A DNA stretch of 64,000 nucleotides from Asterias amurensis. Taxonomy: Eukaryota > Echinodermata > Asteroidea > Forcipulatida > Asteriidae. The position numbers and the translations under genes were made by a program. The DNA lies in assembly GCF_032118995.1 (NCBI RefSeq), contig NC_092665.1, positions 16,636,012-16,700,011 of the forward strand, written 5' to 3'. The notes beneath the pieces are model-generated. The model did no database searches, was not told where the DNA came from, and was given only the letters and a program-made list of their open reading frames with translations. Below are positions 45,392 to 56,700 of this stretch, in pieces (position 1 is the stretch's first letter; each line of letters opens with the position of its first letter).

Positions 45392-47290
45392 AGCTGTGCC
45401 TCTTCCAAGACGGCAGCGGGACGATGTGTGACGTAAGTTCTGTTATTCAGAAAGAATTTGTTGCTTGAGGTTAAATTGACTTAAACATTTGAGATATTTG
45501 GAAGGATACACACTGGATGTTGCATGGAGATCGCAACATCATTAAGAAGAGGTCTGATTCTGAGATGTTATACTGGACTTACGTCTTGAGAAATAAGGGT
45601 CTAATCCTAAAATTGTCCTGCAAGAAAAGATGCAAGTCTCGACACTTAGGACACCATTTTTTATTGGCCTCATTATTAATGGAACTATCAGTGAATGCAA
45701 AAGTTGAGGAACGAAGAATTTGTGATCAGGTTTTAAATTGAGATGCATTATTGGCAATAATAAGAGTCTTATTTTGATACATTTTATACATGTTTTGGAT
45801 AATCTTTAGGTCTAGAAATACTTTTCTTAAGAATGAATTATGGCTGCATTCCTAAATTAGATATATTATGTGAAACTTATAAATTGAAGTGCCTAGTTTT
45901 GATAATGTAAGACCTCTCATTGCTTTGACTAAGATTTCCAACAATCCTTTGTGCATCGAGAATGGGCTTCAAGTTACACTTAGTAAAAGGGTTGGTTGGG
46001 AAATATGTAAAACTGTTATTCATTTTGTATATTTTTATTTTTTTTTCCTTTGTGTACTTGTTTGATCAGCCCTACTAATGCTCACTCAGGATGAATTATA
46101 ATGCAATTTATAGAATGTGTATTATAGTTATACAAATATGCTAAAAATTGTGCCTTCTCTTCAACCAAACAGTTTGATCTGCTTCTAAAACACTCCACAT
46201 TGTGACGCTTTTCCTCAACATATTGTTGCACAAATTCATAGCTTTAGCAATCTTGCACAAAAGAAACTGAAAGAATTTTTACTCATTACCATAGGTTTGA
46301 TGTTCACATCTGTGATAGTTTTGCCAAGTTACGACAGTTGAGTGTTTTCAAACATGCGTAACACTTTAGATATTTTATTTTTTTCCTGACCCATGTTAAT
46401 TAATAAGAGGTTTTTAGGTTAGGAAAATGATGTGCTGTGATTTATCGTCTGCAAAGATAGTTTTTTTTTTCTCTTTGATGTGTGCTTGTTGTATTTTTGA
46501 CATTGATGTTTGCTCAAGGACCAAATTTCACACTAGTAGTTGGTTAGGGATGTTTGTAGGGTATGCGCACATAAGTCGAAGTTTGAGCGGCTCTAGTCAT
46601 GTCATGTCAACATGACCATAAAATAATGCAAGCAATCTATTGATATGTGAGGGTCTGGTGAAAACAGGACTCAAGACCAAATGGACTTAAGTTTTACGGC
46701 TTTAGCCGACAGCAGAGTAAACTAATTTCTGCTGAGATTTTTGTTTCTAACCAGAGGCTGTTTTTTATTGATAGACATTAATATTTAAGATCTTAAGTTG
46801 TATTTAGATTCTAATCATTCCTCAAATATGTATGCTTTTTTATAATGTGGTTTTCAATTTGAAAGATATTTGCCTTATTATGTAATTATATCAATCCTTA
46901 GACTGGATACAGAACCTAAGACAGGCATCAATGGTGGAAATTGGTAGTCAATTTCTTATGCCAAAGTTGAAGGAGAGATTTTGTAGCTGAGTTCTTTTCT
47001 TTCTCCTTCAGAGACCACTAGACATTTAGCAAACAATTAAGGCCCAACCATGCAAGTAAAGATTGTGCTAAATTTGTTTTGAGTAATTTATTGGAAATTC
47101 TTCAATTTTATAGCTAGTTGTTTGTATTTTTGTATGTTTTATAATATAGCCTTATTTATTTTGTACATAGATATTGTAGACTGTGGACGCTTTTGTTGTA
47201 ATATATTAATATTCTTCAAGAAAATTTAATGTTTTTCATATTTGAAGATGTGTTATTTTCTATTTATTCCTGAACATTCTTTGTTTTTCC
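45392..47290. other. 3' flank of the coiled-coil gene, no further gene seen
   Basis: AT-rich. The 3' UTR should end in it, but I did not find a clear AATAAA at a convincing place. No other coding sequence. Confidence 0.5.
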
Positions 47291-50200
47291 TGGCTATAAG
47301 CCTTGTGAACTTTTCAGCCAAAATTTGACAAAGTTCACAAGGCTATATAGCCTTGTGATCTTTTCCAGCCAAAAATTCACAAGGCTATAGCCTTGTGATC
47401 GTTTTCAGCCAAAAATTGACAAGGCTATAGCCTTGTGATCTTTTCCAGCCAAAATTTGACAAAGTTCACAAGGCTATAGCCTTGTGATCTTTTCCAGCCA
47501 AAATTTCACAAGTTTCACAAAGTTCATAAGGCCTTGTGATCTTTTTCAGCCAAAAATTGACAAGGCTATAGCCTTTGATCTTTTTCAGCCAAAAAGTGAC
47601 AAAGTTCACAAGGCTATAGCCTTGTGATCTATTTCAGCCAAAAATTCACAAGGCTATAGCCTTGTGATCTTTTTCAGCCAAAAATTGACAAAGTTCACAA
47701 GGCTATAGCCTTGTGATCTTTTCCAGCCAAAAATTGACAAAGTTCACAAGGCTATAGCTTTGTGATCTTTTTCAGCCAAAATTTCACAAAATTCACAACA
47801 AAATTCACAAGGCTATATAGCCTTGTGATCTTTTTCAGCCAAAAATTGACAAAGTTCACAAGGCTATAGCCTTGTGATCTTTTCCAGCCAAAATTTGACA
47901 AAGTTCACAAGGCTATAGCCTTGTGATCTTTTTCAGCCAAAAATTCACAAGGCTATAGCCTTGTGATCTTTTTCAGCCAAAAACTGACAAAGTTCACAAG
48001 GCTATAGCCTTGTGATCTTTTCCAGCCAAAATTTGACAAAATTTGACAAAGTTCACAAGGCTATAGCCTTGTGATGTTTTCCAGCCAAAATTTGACAAAG
48101 TTCACAAGGCTATAGCCTTGTGATCTTTTCCAGCCAAAATTTGACAAAGTTCACAAGGCTATAGCCTTGTGATCTTTTTCAGCCAAAAATTCACAAGGCT
48201 ATAGCCTTGTGATCTTTTTCAGCCAAAAATTGACAAAGTTCACAAGGCTATAGCCTTGTGATCTTTTCCAGCCAAAATTTGACAAAGTTCACAAGGCTAT
48301 AGCCTTGTGATCTTTTTCAGCCAAAAATTCACAAGGCTATAGCCTTGTTTTTTTTTCAGCCAAAAATTGACAAAGTTCACAAGGCTATAGCCTTGTGATC
48401 TTTTTCAGCCAAAAATTGACAAAGTTCACAAGGCTATAGCCTTGTGATCTTTTTCAGCCAAAATTTCACAAAGTTCACAAGGCTATAGCCTTGTGATCCT
48501 TTTTCAGCCAAAATTTGACAAAGTTCACAAGGCCTTGTGATCTTTTTCAGCCAAAAATTCACAAGGCTATAGCCTTGTGATCTTTTTCAGCCAAAAATTG
48601 ACAAAGTTCACAAGGCTATAGCCTTGTGATGTTTTCCAGCCAAAATTTGACAAAGTTCACAAGGCTATAGCCTTGTGATCTTTTTCAGCCAAAAATTGAC
48701 AAAGTTCACAAGGCTATAGCCTTGTGATGTTTTCCAGCCAAAATTTGACAAAGTTCACAAGGCTATAGCCTTGTGATCTTTTCCAGCCAAAATTTCACAA
48801 AGTTCATAAGGCTATAGCCTTGTGATCTTTTCCAGCCAAAATTTGACAAAGTTCACAAGGCTATAGCCTTGTGATCTTTTCCAGCCAAAATTTGACAAAG
48901 TTCACAAGGCTATAGCCTTGTGATCTTTTTCAGCCAAAAATTCACAAGGCTATAGCCTTGTGATCTTTTTCAGCCAAAAATTGACAAAGTTCACAAGGCT
49001 AGGCTATAGCCTTGTGATCTTTTTCAGCCAAAAATTGACAAAGTTCACAAGGCTATAGCCTTGTGATCTTTTTCAGCCAAAATTTCACAAAATTCACAAG
49101 GCTATAGCCTTGTGATCCTTTTCCAGCCAAAATTTGACAAAGTTCACAAGGCTATAGCCTTGTGATCTTTTTCAGCCAAAAATTCACAAGGCTATAGCCT
49201 TGTGATCTTTTTCAGCCAAAAATTGACAAAGTTCACAAGGCTATAGCTTTGTGATCTTTTTCAGCCAAAATTTCACAAAATTCACAAGGCTATAGCCTTG
49301 TGATCTTTTTCAGCCAAAAATTGACAAAGTTCACAAGGCTATAGCCTTGTGATCCTTTTTCAGCCAAAATTTGACAAAATTCACAAGGCTATAAGCCTTG
49401 TGATCTTTTTCAGCCAAAAATTGACAAAGTTCACAAGGCTATAGCCTTGTGATCTTTTTCAGCCAAAAATTGACAAAGTTCACAAGGCTATAGCCTTGTG
49501 ATCTTTTTCAGCCAAAAATTGACAAAGTTCACAAGGCTATAGCCTTGTGATCCTTTTTCAGCCAAAATTTGACAAAGTTCACAAGGCTATAGCCTTGTGA
49601 TCTTTTCCAGCCAAAATTTGACAAAGTTCACAAGGCTATAGCCTTGTGATCTTTTTCAGCCAAAAATTCACAAGGCTATAGCCTTGTGATCTTTTTCAGC
49701 CAAAAATTGACAAAGTTCACAAGGCTATAGCTTTGTGATCTTTTTCAGCCAAAATTTCACAAAATTCACAAGGCTATATAGCCTTGTGATCTTTTTCAGC
49801 CAAAAATTGACAAAGTTCACAAGGCTATAGCCTTGTGATCTTTTCCAGCCAAAATTTGACAAAGTTCACAAGGCTATAGCCTTGTGATCTTTTTCAGCCA
49901 AAAATTCACAAGGCTATAGCCTTGTGATCTTTTTCAGCCAAAAATTGACAAAGTTCACAAGGCTATAGCCTTGTGATCTTTTCCAGCCAAAATTTGACAA
50001 AATTTGACAAAGTTCACAAGGCTATAGCCTTGTGATCTTTTCCAGCCAAAATTTGACAAAGTTCACAAGGCTATAGCCTTGTGATCTTTTTCAGCCAAAA
50101 ATTGACAAAGTTCACAAGGCTATAGCCTTGTGATCTTTTTCAGCCAAAAATTCACAAGGCTATAGCCTTGTGATCTTTTTCAGCCAAAAATTGACAAAGT

Positions 50201-52457
50201 TCACAAGGCTATAGCCTTGTGATCTTTTTCAGCCAAAAATTGACAAAGTTCACAAGGCCTTGTGATCTTTTTCAGCCAAAATTTCACAAAGTTCACAAGG
50301 CTATAGCCTTGTGATCCTTTTTCAGCCAAAATTTGACAAAGTTCACAAGGCTATAGCCTTGTGATCTTTTTCAGCCAAAAATTCACAAGGCTATAGCCTT
50401 GTGATCTTTTTCAGCCAAAAATTGACAAAGTTCACAAGGCTATAGCCTTGTGATGTTTTCCAGCCAAAATTTGACAAAGTTCACAAGGCTATAGCCTTGT
50501 GATCTTTTCCAGCCAAAATTTCACAAAGTTCATAAGGCTATAGCCTTGTGATCTTTTTCAGCCAAAAATTGACAAAGTTCACAAGGCTATAGCCTTGTGA
50601 TCTTTTCCAGCCAAAATTTGACAAAATTTGACAAAGTTCACATCTTTTCCAGCCAAAATTTGACAAAGTTCACAAGGCTATAGCCTTGTGATCTTTTTCA
50701 GCCAAAAATTCACAAGGCTATAGCCTTGTGATCTTTTTCAGCCAAAAATTGACAAAGTTCACAAGGCTATAGCCTTGTGATCTTTTCCAGCCAAAATTTG
50801 ACAAAGTTCACAAGGCTATAGCCTTGTGATCTTTTTCAGCCAAAAATTCACAAGGCTATAGCCTTGTGATCTTTTTCAGCCAAAAATTGACAAAGTTCAC
50901 AAGGCTATAGCCTTGTGATGTTTTCCAGCCAAAATTTGACAAAGTTCACAAGGCTATAGCCTTGTGATCTTTTCCAGCCAAAATTTCACAAAGTTCATAA
51001 GGCTATAGCCTTGTGATCTTTTTCAGCCAAAAATTCACAAGGCTATAGCCTTGTGATCTTTTTCAGCCAGAAATTGACAAAGTTCACAAGGCTATAGCCT
51101 TGTGATCTTTTTCAGCCAAAAATTCACAAGGCTATAGCCTTGTGATCTTTTTCAGCCAAAAATTGACAAAGTTCACAAGGCTATAGCCTTGTGATGTTTT
51201 CCAGCCAAAATTTGACAAAGTTCACAAGGCTATAGCCTTGTGATCTTTTCCAGCCAAAATTTGACAAAGTTCACAAGGCTATAGCCTTGTGATCTTTTTC
51301 AGCCAAAAATTCACAAGGCTATAGCCTTGTGATCTTTTTCAGCCAAAAATTGACAAAGTTCACAAGGCTATAGCCTTGTGATCTTTTTCAGCCAAAAATT
51401 GACAAAGTTCACAAGGCTATAGCCTTGTGATCTTTTTCAGCCGAAATTTCACAAAATTCACAAGGCTATAGCCTTGTGATCCTTTTCCAGCCAAAATTTG
51501 ACAAAGTTCACAAGGCTATAGCCTTGTGATCTTTTTCAGCCAAAAATTCACAAGGCTATAGCCTTGTGATCTTTTTCAGCCAAAAATTGACAAAGTTCAC
51601 AAGGCTATAGCTTTGTGATCTTTTTCAGCCAAAATTTCACAAAATTCACAAGGCTATAGCCTTGTGATCTTTTTCAGCCAAAAATTGACAAAGTTCACAA
51701 GGCTATAGCCTTGTGATCCCTTTTCAGCCAAAATTTGACAAAATTCACAAGGCTATAGCCTTGTGATCTTTTTCAGCCAAAAATTGACAAAGTTCACAAG
51801 GCTATAGCCTTGTGATCTTTTTCAGCCAAAAATTGACAAAGTTCACAAGGCTATAGCCTTGTGATCTTTTTCAGCCAAAATTTCACAAAGTTCACAAGGC
51901 TATAGCCTTGTGATCCTTTTTCAGCCAAAATTTGACAAAGTTCACAAGGCTATAGCCTTGTGATCTTTTTCAGCCTAAAATTCACAAGGCTATAGCCTTG
52001 TGATCTTTTTCAGCCAAAAATTGACAAAGTTCACAAGGCTATAGCCTTGTGATCTTTTCAGCCAAAAATTCACAAGGCTTGTGATCTTTTCCAGCCAAAA
52101 TTTGACAAAGTTCATAAGGCTATAGCCTTGTGATCTTTTTCAGCCAAAAATTGACAAAGTTCACAAGGCGAAAATTTGACAAAGTTCATAAGGCCTTGTG
52201 ATCTTTTTGAGCCAAAAATTGACAAAGTTCACAAGGCCTTGCGATCTTTTTCAGCCAAAATTGACAAAGTTTACAAGGCTGTATAAGCCTTGTGATCTTT
52301 TCAGCCAAAATTTGACAAAGTTCAAGTAATTCTTTTCAGTCAAAATATGACTCGTTCACAAGGCTATAGCCTTGTGATCTTTTTCAGTCAAAATATGACA
52401 AAGATCACAAGGCCTTGTGATCTTTTTCAGTCAATATATGACAAAGTTCACAAGGCT
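47291..52457. repeat. Satellite array of 49- and 40-bp units with a 20-bp palindrome
   Basis: About 5.17 kb. The main unit is the palindrome CACAAGGCTATAGCCTTGTG followed by ATCTTTTTCAGCC and AAAAATTGACAAAGTT (49 bp). A common short form lacks GACAAAGTT (40 bp) and a rarer form repeats TTGACAAAA. Two spacer flavours alternate (TTTTTCAGCCAAAAATT and TTTTCCAGCCAAAATTT). Unit order recurs over long distances: the stretch from ~49067 closely matches that from ~51430, and ~47745 matches ~49725, so there is higher-order duplication. I estimate over 100 units. Both edges, especially after ~52060, are degenerate. It lies between the convergent 3' ends of the coiled-coil gene and CSTF1. Frames in it are meaningless. 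Confidence 0.95.
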
Positions 52458-52746
52458 CATAGCAAGTGGCATAGACAAAAACGAACAAGGGACACACAAC
52501 AATTTACCTAAAAATTACAATTTTAATTTTCAAGACAACAATAAACTCAGTTTAGAGTACATGTTCTTCTACTTCAAATATTTACAAAGGTGAAGGTGCA
52601 ATGTGGAGGTGCAATTTGGCATTTGAAACCAATAACTGTTTCAGTCAATGTCCAGAGATCAACCAATGGCAAGTTCAACCGAAATAGTAATTGGTTACAA
52701 AAGCAGAAAATAAGTCAGTGACTGTCTCATGAGAAAAATTGGTACC

Positions 52747-52876
52747 TTGGTAGCCTGACAATGTGCTGAAGGCGTTATTTTGCCACTCCCAGTCCAAAGG
52801 TTTACAGCACGTTGGTAGCCTAACAATGTGCTGAAGGCGTTATTTTGCCACTCCAATTCCAAAGGTTTACAGCATC
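52747..52876 (+). repeat. 65-bp tandem duplication
   Basis: TTGGTAGCCTGACAATGTGC...GGTTTACAGCA occurs twice (starts 52747 and 52812) with a few substitutions. Flanking intergenic DNA (52458-53045) holds no gene that I can see. Confidence 0.85.
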
Positions 52877-53053
52877 AATGCTTGACAGCATACAAGTTTT
52901 CTAGCACTTGATATAAGGACTCTGTAACAACAGTTTCATCTACTTGTAAAGATAAACAAACAAATATTGTTCAAACAATCCACTTAATGTATACAAAGAA
53001 TAAAAAGAAAAAATCAAAATACAACTTGACACAAGTGTGAAATTTGTTGATAC

Positions 53054-53259
53054 CATAGAGTTATATATAAGAACTAGAGGGCACACTGGTGATGCTTCTT
53101 GCACAAACGCGACGGGACCGAAACGAGACACATGCTGTTTTGTCAACTTACAAAATGGCCGCACAAACACACGCTGAGCGATGCCAGTGGATGCCGGCGC
53201 GCATGCTGGGTCACGTATATAGGCCAGTGCGCCCTCTAGTTCTTATAAATAACTCTATG
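53054..53259. mobile_element. hAT-like MITE with 8-bp target duplication
   Basis: 206-bp element with inverted ends CATAGAGTTATATATAAGAA / TTCTTATAAATAACTCTATG extending into AGAGGGC / GCCCTCT. It is bounded on both sides by GTTGATAC (53046-53053 and 53260-53267), an 8-bp target-site duplication as hAT transposons make. No transposase frame; it needs an autonomous partner. Downstream of CSTF1. Confidence 0.85.
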
Positions 53260-53720
53260 GTTGATACTAATATTACGGATGCGTTTTGGCGGCTGTAACC
53301 AATCATGGTTTCGCTTATTTGCTATTGATAAACCAATGGCCATTTCAACCCAAATAATTATTGGCCACAACCGGGAAAAACCACAGCCGCAAAACAGACC
53401 CATATAGCAAAGTATTTGGCAACATCTGATTACCATCCAAAATGCCACATTCATGTGAACTGTTTGTAACTGGTCCACTGTAAGATCTTCTTAGCACAGA
53501 ATAACTATGTAATGATCAAAGCAGGAAATAGTTTACCAACCACCCCTTTAAGTGTTGTACAGTACTGCACTGTGACTGGTATCCTGTCCTTTTTGCCCAA
53601 AGTGGTAAAACTCATTTAGAGAAGCTGTTGCATTCTAGCCTTTGTCGCTGCTTTTAAAATGTTCACCTTAAGATAAGACAACGAGAATTCCAATGACTTT
53701 GATGAAACCTCTTTGCTGGT

Positions 53721-56700
53721 TTAGTCTGAACTTGGTCTGTAGTACCAGAAACGAGCTCTGAAGTCATCACTGCATGTCATGAATCCAGGCCCAGTGGGAG
53801 AGTGAACAATGCAGCGGACGATGTTATTGTGACCTACATGGAATACAAGAAATAAAGATAATAGATTAAGACAAGACTGGTTGGAGCAAACAATGTGCCC
53901 TACATGTATGGTATTACAAAAACAAAGAATAGATGCAGGCCAGGTAACAGTGAACAGTGCAGTTATAAGCCACTTCGGAATGTCAGTGGCGCATGTCCGT
54001 TACTGCTGACAACGGACTTTGTCTATCTCCCGTAACCTTTTGACAATACCCGCTGGTATTGTCAAAAGGTCACGGGAGATAGACTTGGTCCGTTGTCAGC
54101 AGTAACAGACATGCGCAGCTGGAACTCCAAAGTGGCTTATTGTGACCTACATGGATGAAAAAAAAGATATCAAGAAATAAGGAAAATAACCTTAATATGG
54201 GACTAGTGTGAGTGAATATTATGGGGATGCAACTGATATTATTTCCATTCTATGCATACAGTGATTGGTACAGTAGCATAGCTAATATTTATCGCACCTT
54301 GGGGCAAGGCTACAGGAAGATGCCCATTCAGTCACTATTTATCGCACCTTGGGGCAAAACTACAGGAAGATGCCCATTCAGTCACTTTGTCTTCCAAAAT
54401 CTTAGCAATACTTTGAGAATATTGAAATAATTATAACACAAATTTGAGCTAGAGCTCCCCCCCCCCCTTCCCCAAGGTCACAACCCAGTGTTCCTGGCAT
54501 GGTTAGCTGCGGATTGAATCCCTTCAACTTATAGCCCTCTAGGGTTTATAAGTTGAAGGTTTAGGGTTAGGGTTAGGGTTAGGGTTAGGGTTAGGGTTAG
54601 GGTTAGGGTTAGGGTTAGGGTTAGGGTTAGGGTTAGGGTTAGGGTTAGGGTTAGGGTTAGGGTTAGGGTTAGGGTTAGGGTTAGGGTTAGGGTTAGGGTT
54701 AGGGTTAGGGTTAGGGTTAGGGTTAGGGTTAGGGTTAGGGTTAGGGTTAGGGTTAGGGTTAGGGTTAGGGTTAGGGTTAGGGTTAGGGTTAGGGTTAGGG
54801 TTAGGGTTAGGGTTAGGGTTAGGGTTAGGGTTAGGGTTAGGGTTAGGGTTAGGGTTAGGGTTAGGGTTAGGGTTAGGGTTAGGGTTAGGGTTAGGGTTAG
54901 GGTTAGGGTTAGGGTTAGGGTTAGGGTTAGGGTTAGGGTTAGGGTTAGGGTTAGGGTTAGGGTTAGGGTTAGGGTTAGGGTTAGGGTTAGGGTTAGGGTT
55001 AGGGTTAGGGTTAGGGTTAGGGTTAGGGTTAGGGTTAGGGTTAGGGTTAGGGTTAGGGTTAGGGTTAGGGTTAGGGTTAGGGTTAGGGTTAGGGTTAGGG
55101 TTAGGGTTAGGGTTAGGGTTAGGGTTAGGGTTAGGGTTAGGGTTAGGGTTAGGGTTAGGGTTAGGGTTAGGGTTAGGGTTAGGGTTAGGGTTAGGGTTAG
55201 GGTTAGGGTTAGGGTTAGGGTTAGGGTTAGGGTTAGGGTTAGGGTTAGGGTTAGGGTTAGGGTTAGGGTTAGGGTTAGGGTTAGGGTTAGGGTTAGGGTT
55301 AGGGTTAGGGTTAGGGTTAGGGTTAGGGTTAGGGTTAATACTTCAAACATAGCCCTGCATATCTGTCATAAAAATATTGAGTGCTTGGACATCTCGGTTG
55401 GGCATAGAATAAGGGAAGTAAAATAGCTAAGTTTTATTTAAAATTATTACGAGTTTCAATGAAAGAGGGGCTACACACCTAGAGACAGGAGTTTATTTCT
55501 CTCAGCATTGCGTGAATCCCAGCAGCAAAGACTAGTTGTCTTCTCATCTGGAAATAACACTGTACACAAAGGAATCAAACAAGAAAGGAATTTAAGGATC
55601 AATTAAAATCAACAACAAGTTTAGAGATGTAACTGGTTATTAAAGATAATCAGAAAAATGCAAGGCTAGAAAAAAGCAGGTCAGGATTTGGGGCAAGTGT
55701 CTGGAATTTGAGGCGAGGCAACCTCGACACTTGGTGTGAATCCTGCAGTTGCCTGTCATCTGCAATGACAAAACTGAATGAATGGCTTTTACAGTGACCG
55801 GTCATAGCCAGAAAACAAATCTGCCATTTTAGACACGACGGTACTTTATGACAAAAGAAAGTCCTTTGTTGTCTGTTCATTTTGACATTCAAGTAGACTT
55901 ACCATAATCCTCTGAGTGATTGAAGACAGCCCTTGTTTCATGCTGTTGTTTCTCTGAGCTTGCTCCAGTGTAGGTGATTAATGTGCGACTGTTGGCGACC
56001 TCCCATAGCTTGACAAGGGAGTCTTTCCCACTAGAGACTAGATACTATAAAGACAAAAAAACATAGGATCAAATATTAAATGCTAGGGAGTTACTACAAC
56101 GACAAAGGATCAAAATATTAAATGCTAGGGAGTCTTTCCCACTGGGCACTAGATACTACAAAGACATAAAATACAATTGATCAAAATATTAAATGCTAGG
56201 GAGTTACTCAAAAGACAAATTATCAAACTATTAAATGGACGATAGATTTTACAAAGACAGAGAATAGAGAAACTCAAGGTTTGTACAAAAAAGTGTTCTT
56301 CACTTGACTTTATACTTCAAGTCTTCAAGAAATGTTTAAAAGCAAATGAAGATCAATGAAGTGATAAATCAATGACCAGATTAAAATGTAGTATAGACTA
56401 TTTTCTTCTTACCTTTGAGTTTCTGGAGAATTGTATTGAGCATACGTCTGTTCCACTGTGTGCTTTATCTAAGGTGTTGACACAACGATTACTGACGCCA
56501 TCCCATATCTTAATACTACCATCTTTACTCGCTGTGGCATAAATGGTGGCGTTTGGACTGTAGGTCACCTAGAAAGATATAAACACAGATGGAGAAAAGT
56601 TAAAGAAAGTTACAACATTGATCTTGCAGGCCTTGTGTATTATGAACAAGCAAGGCTATATAAGCCCTTTTGAGGTATGGCGGACACAATACTATAGCAC

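Noticed and set aside
47291-52457. CRISPR-like array
   Set aside because: Spacers are not unique and the context is eukaryotic; it is a satellite.
53089-53298. Small plus-strand frame downstream of CSTF1
   Set aside because: Lies within the hAT-like MITE.
54529-55350. Long Leu-Thr repeat protein on the minus strand
   Set aside because: It is only the translation of the TTAGGG repeat tract; no stop can occur in that frame.
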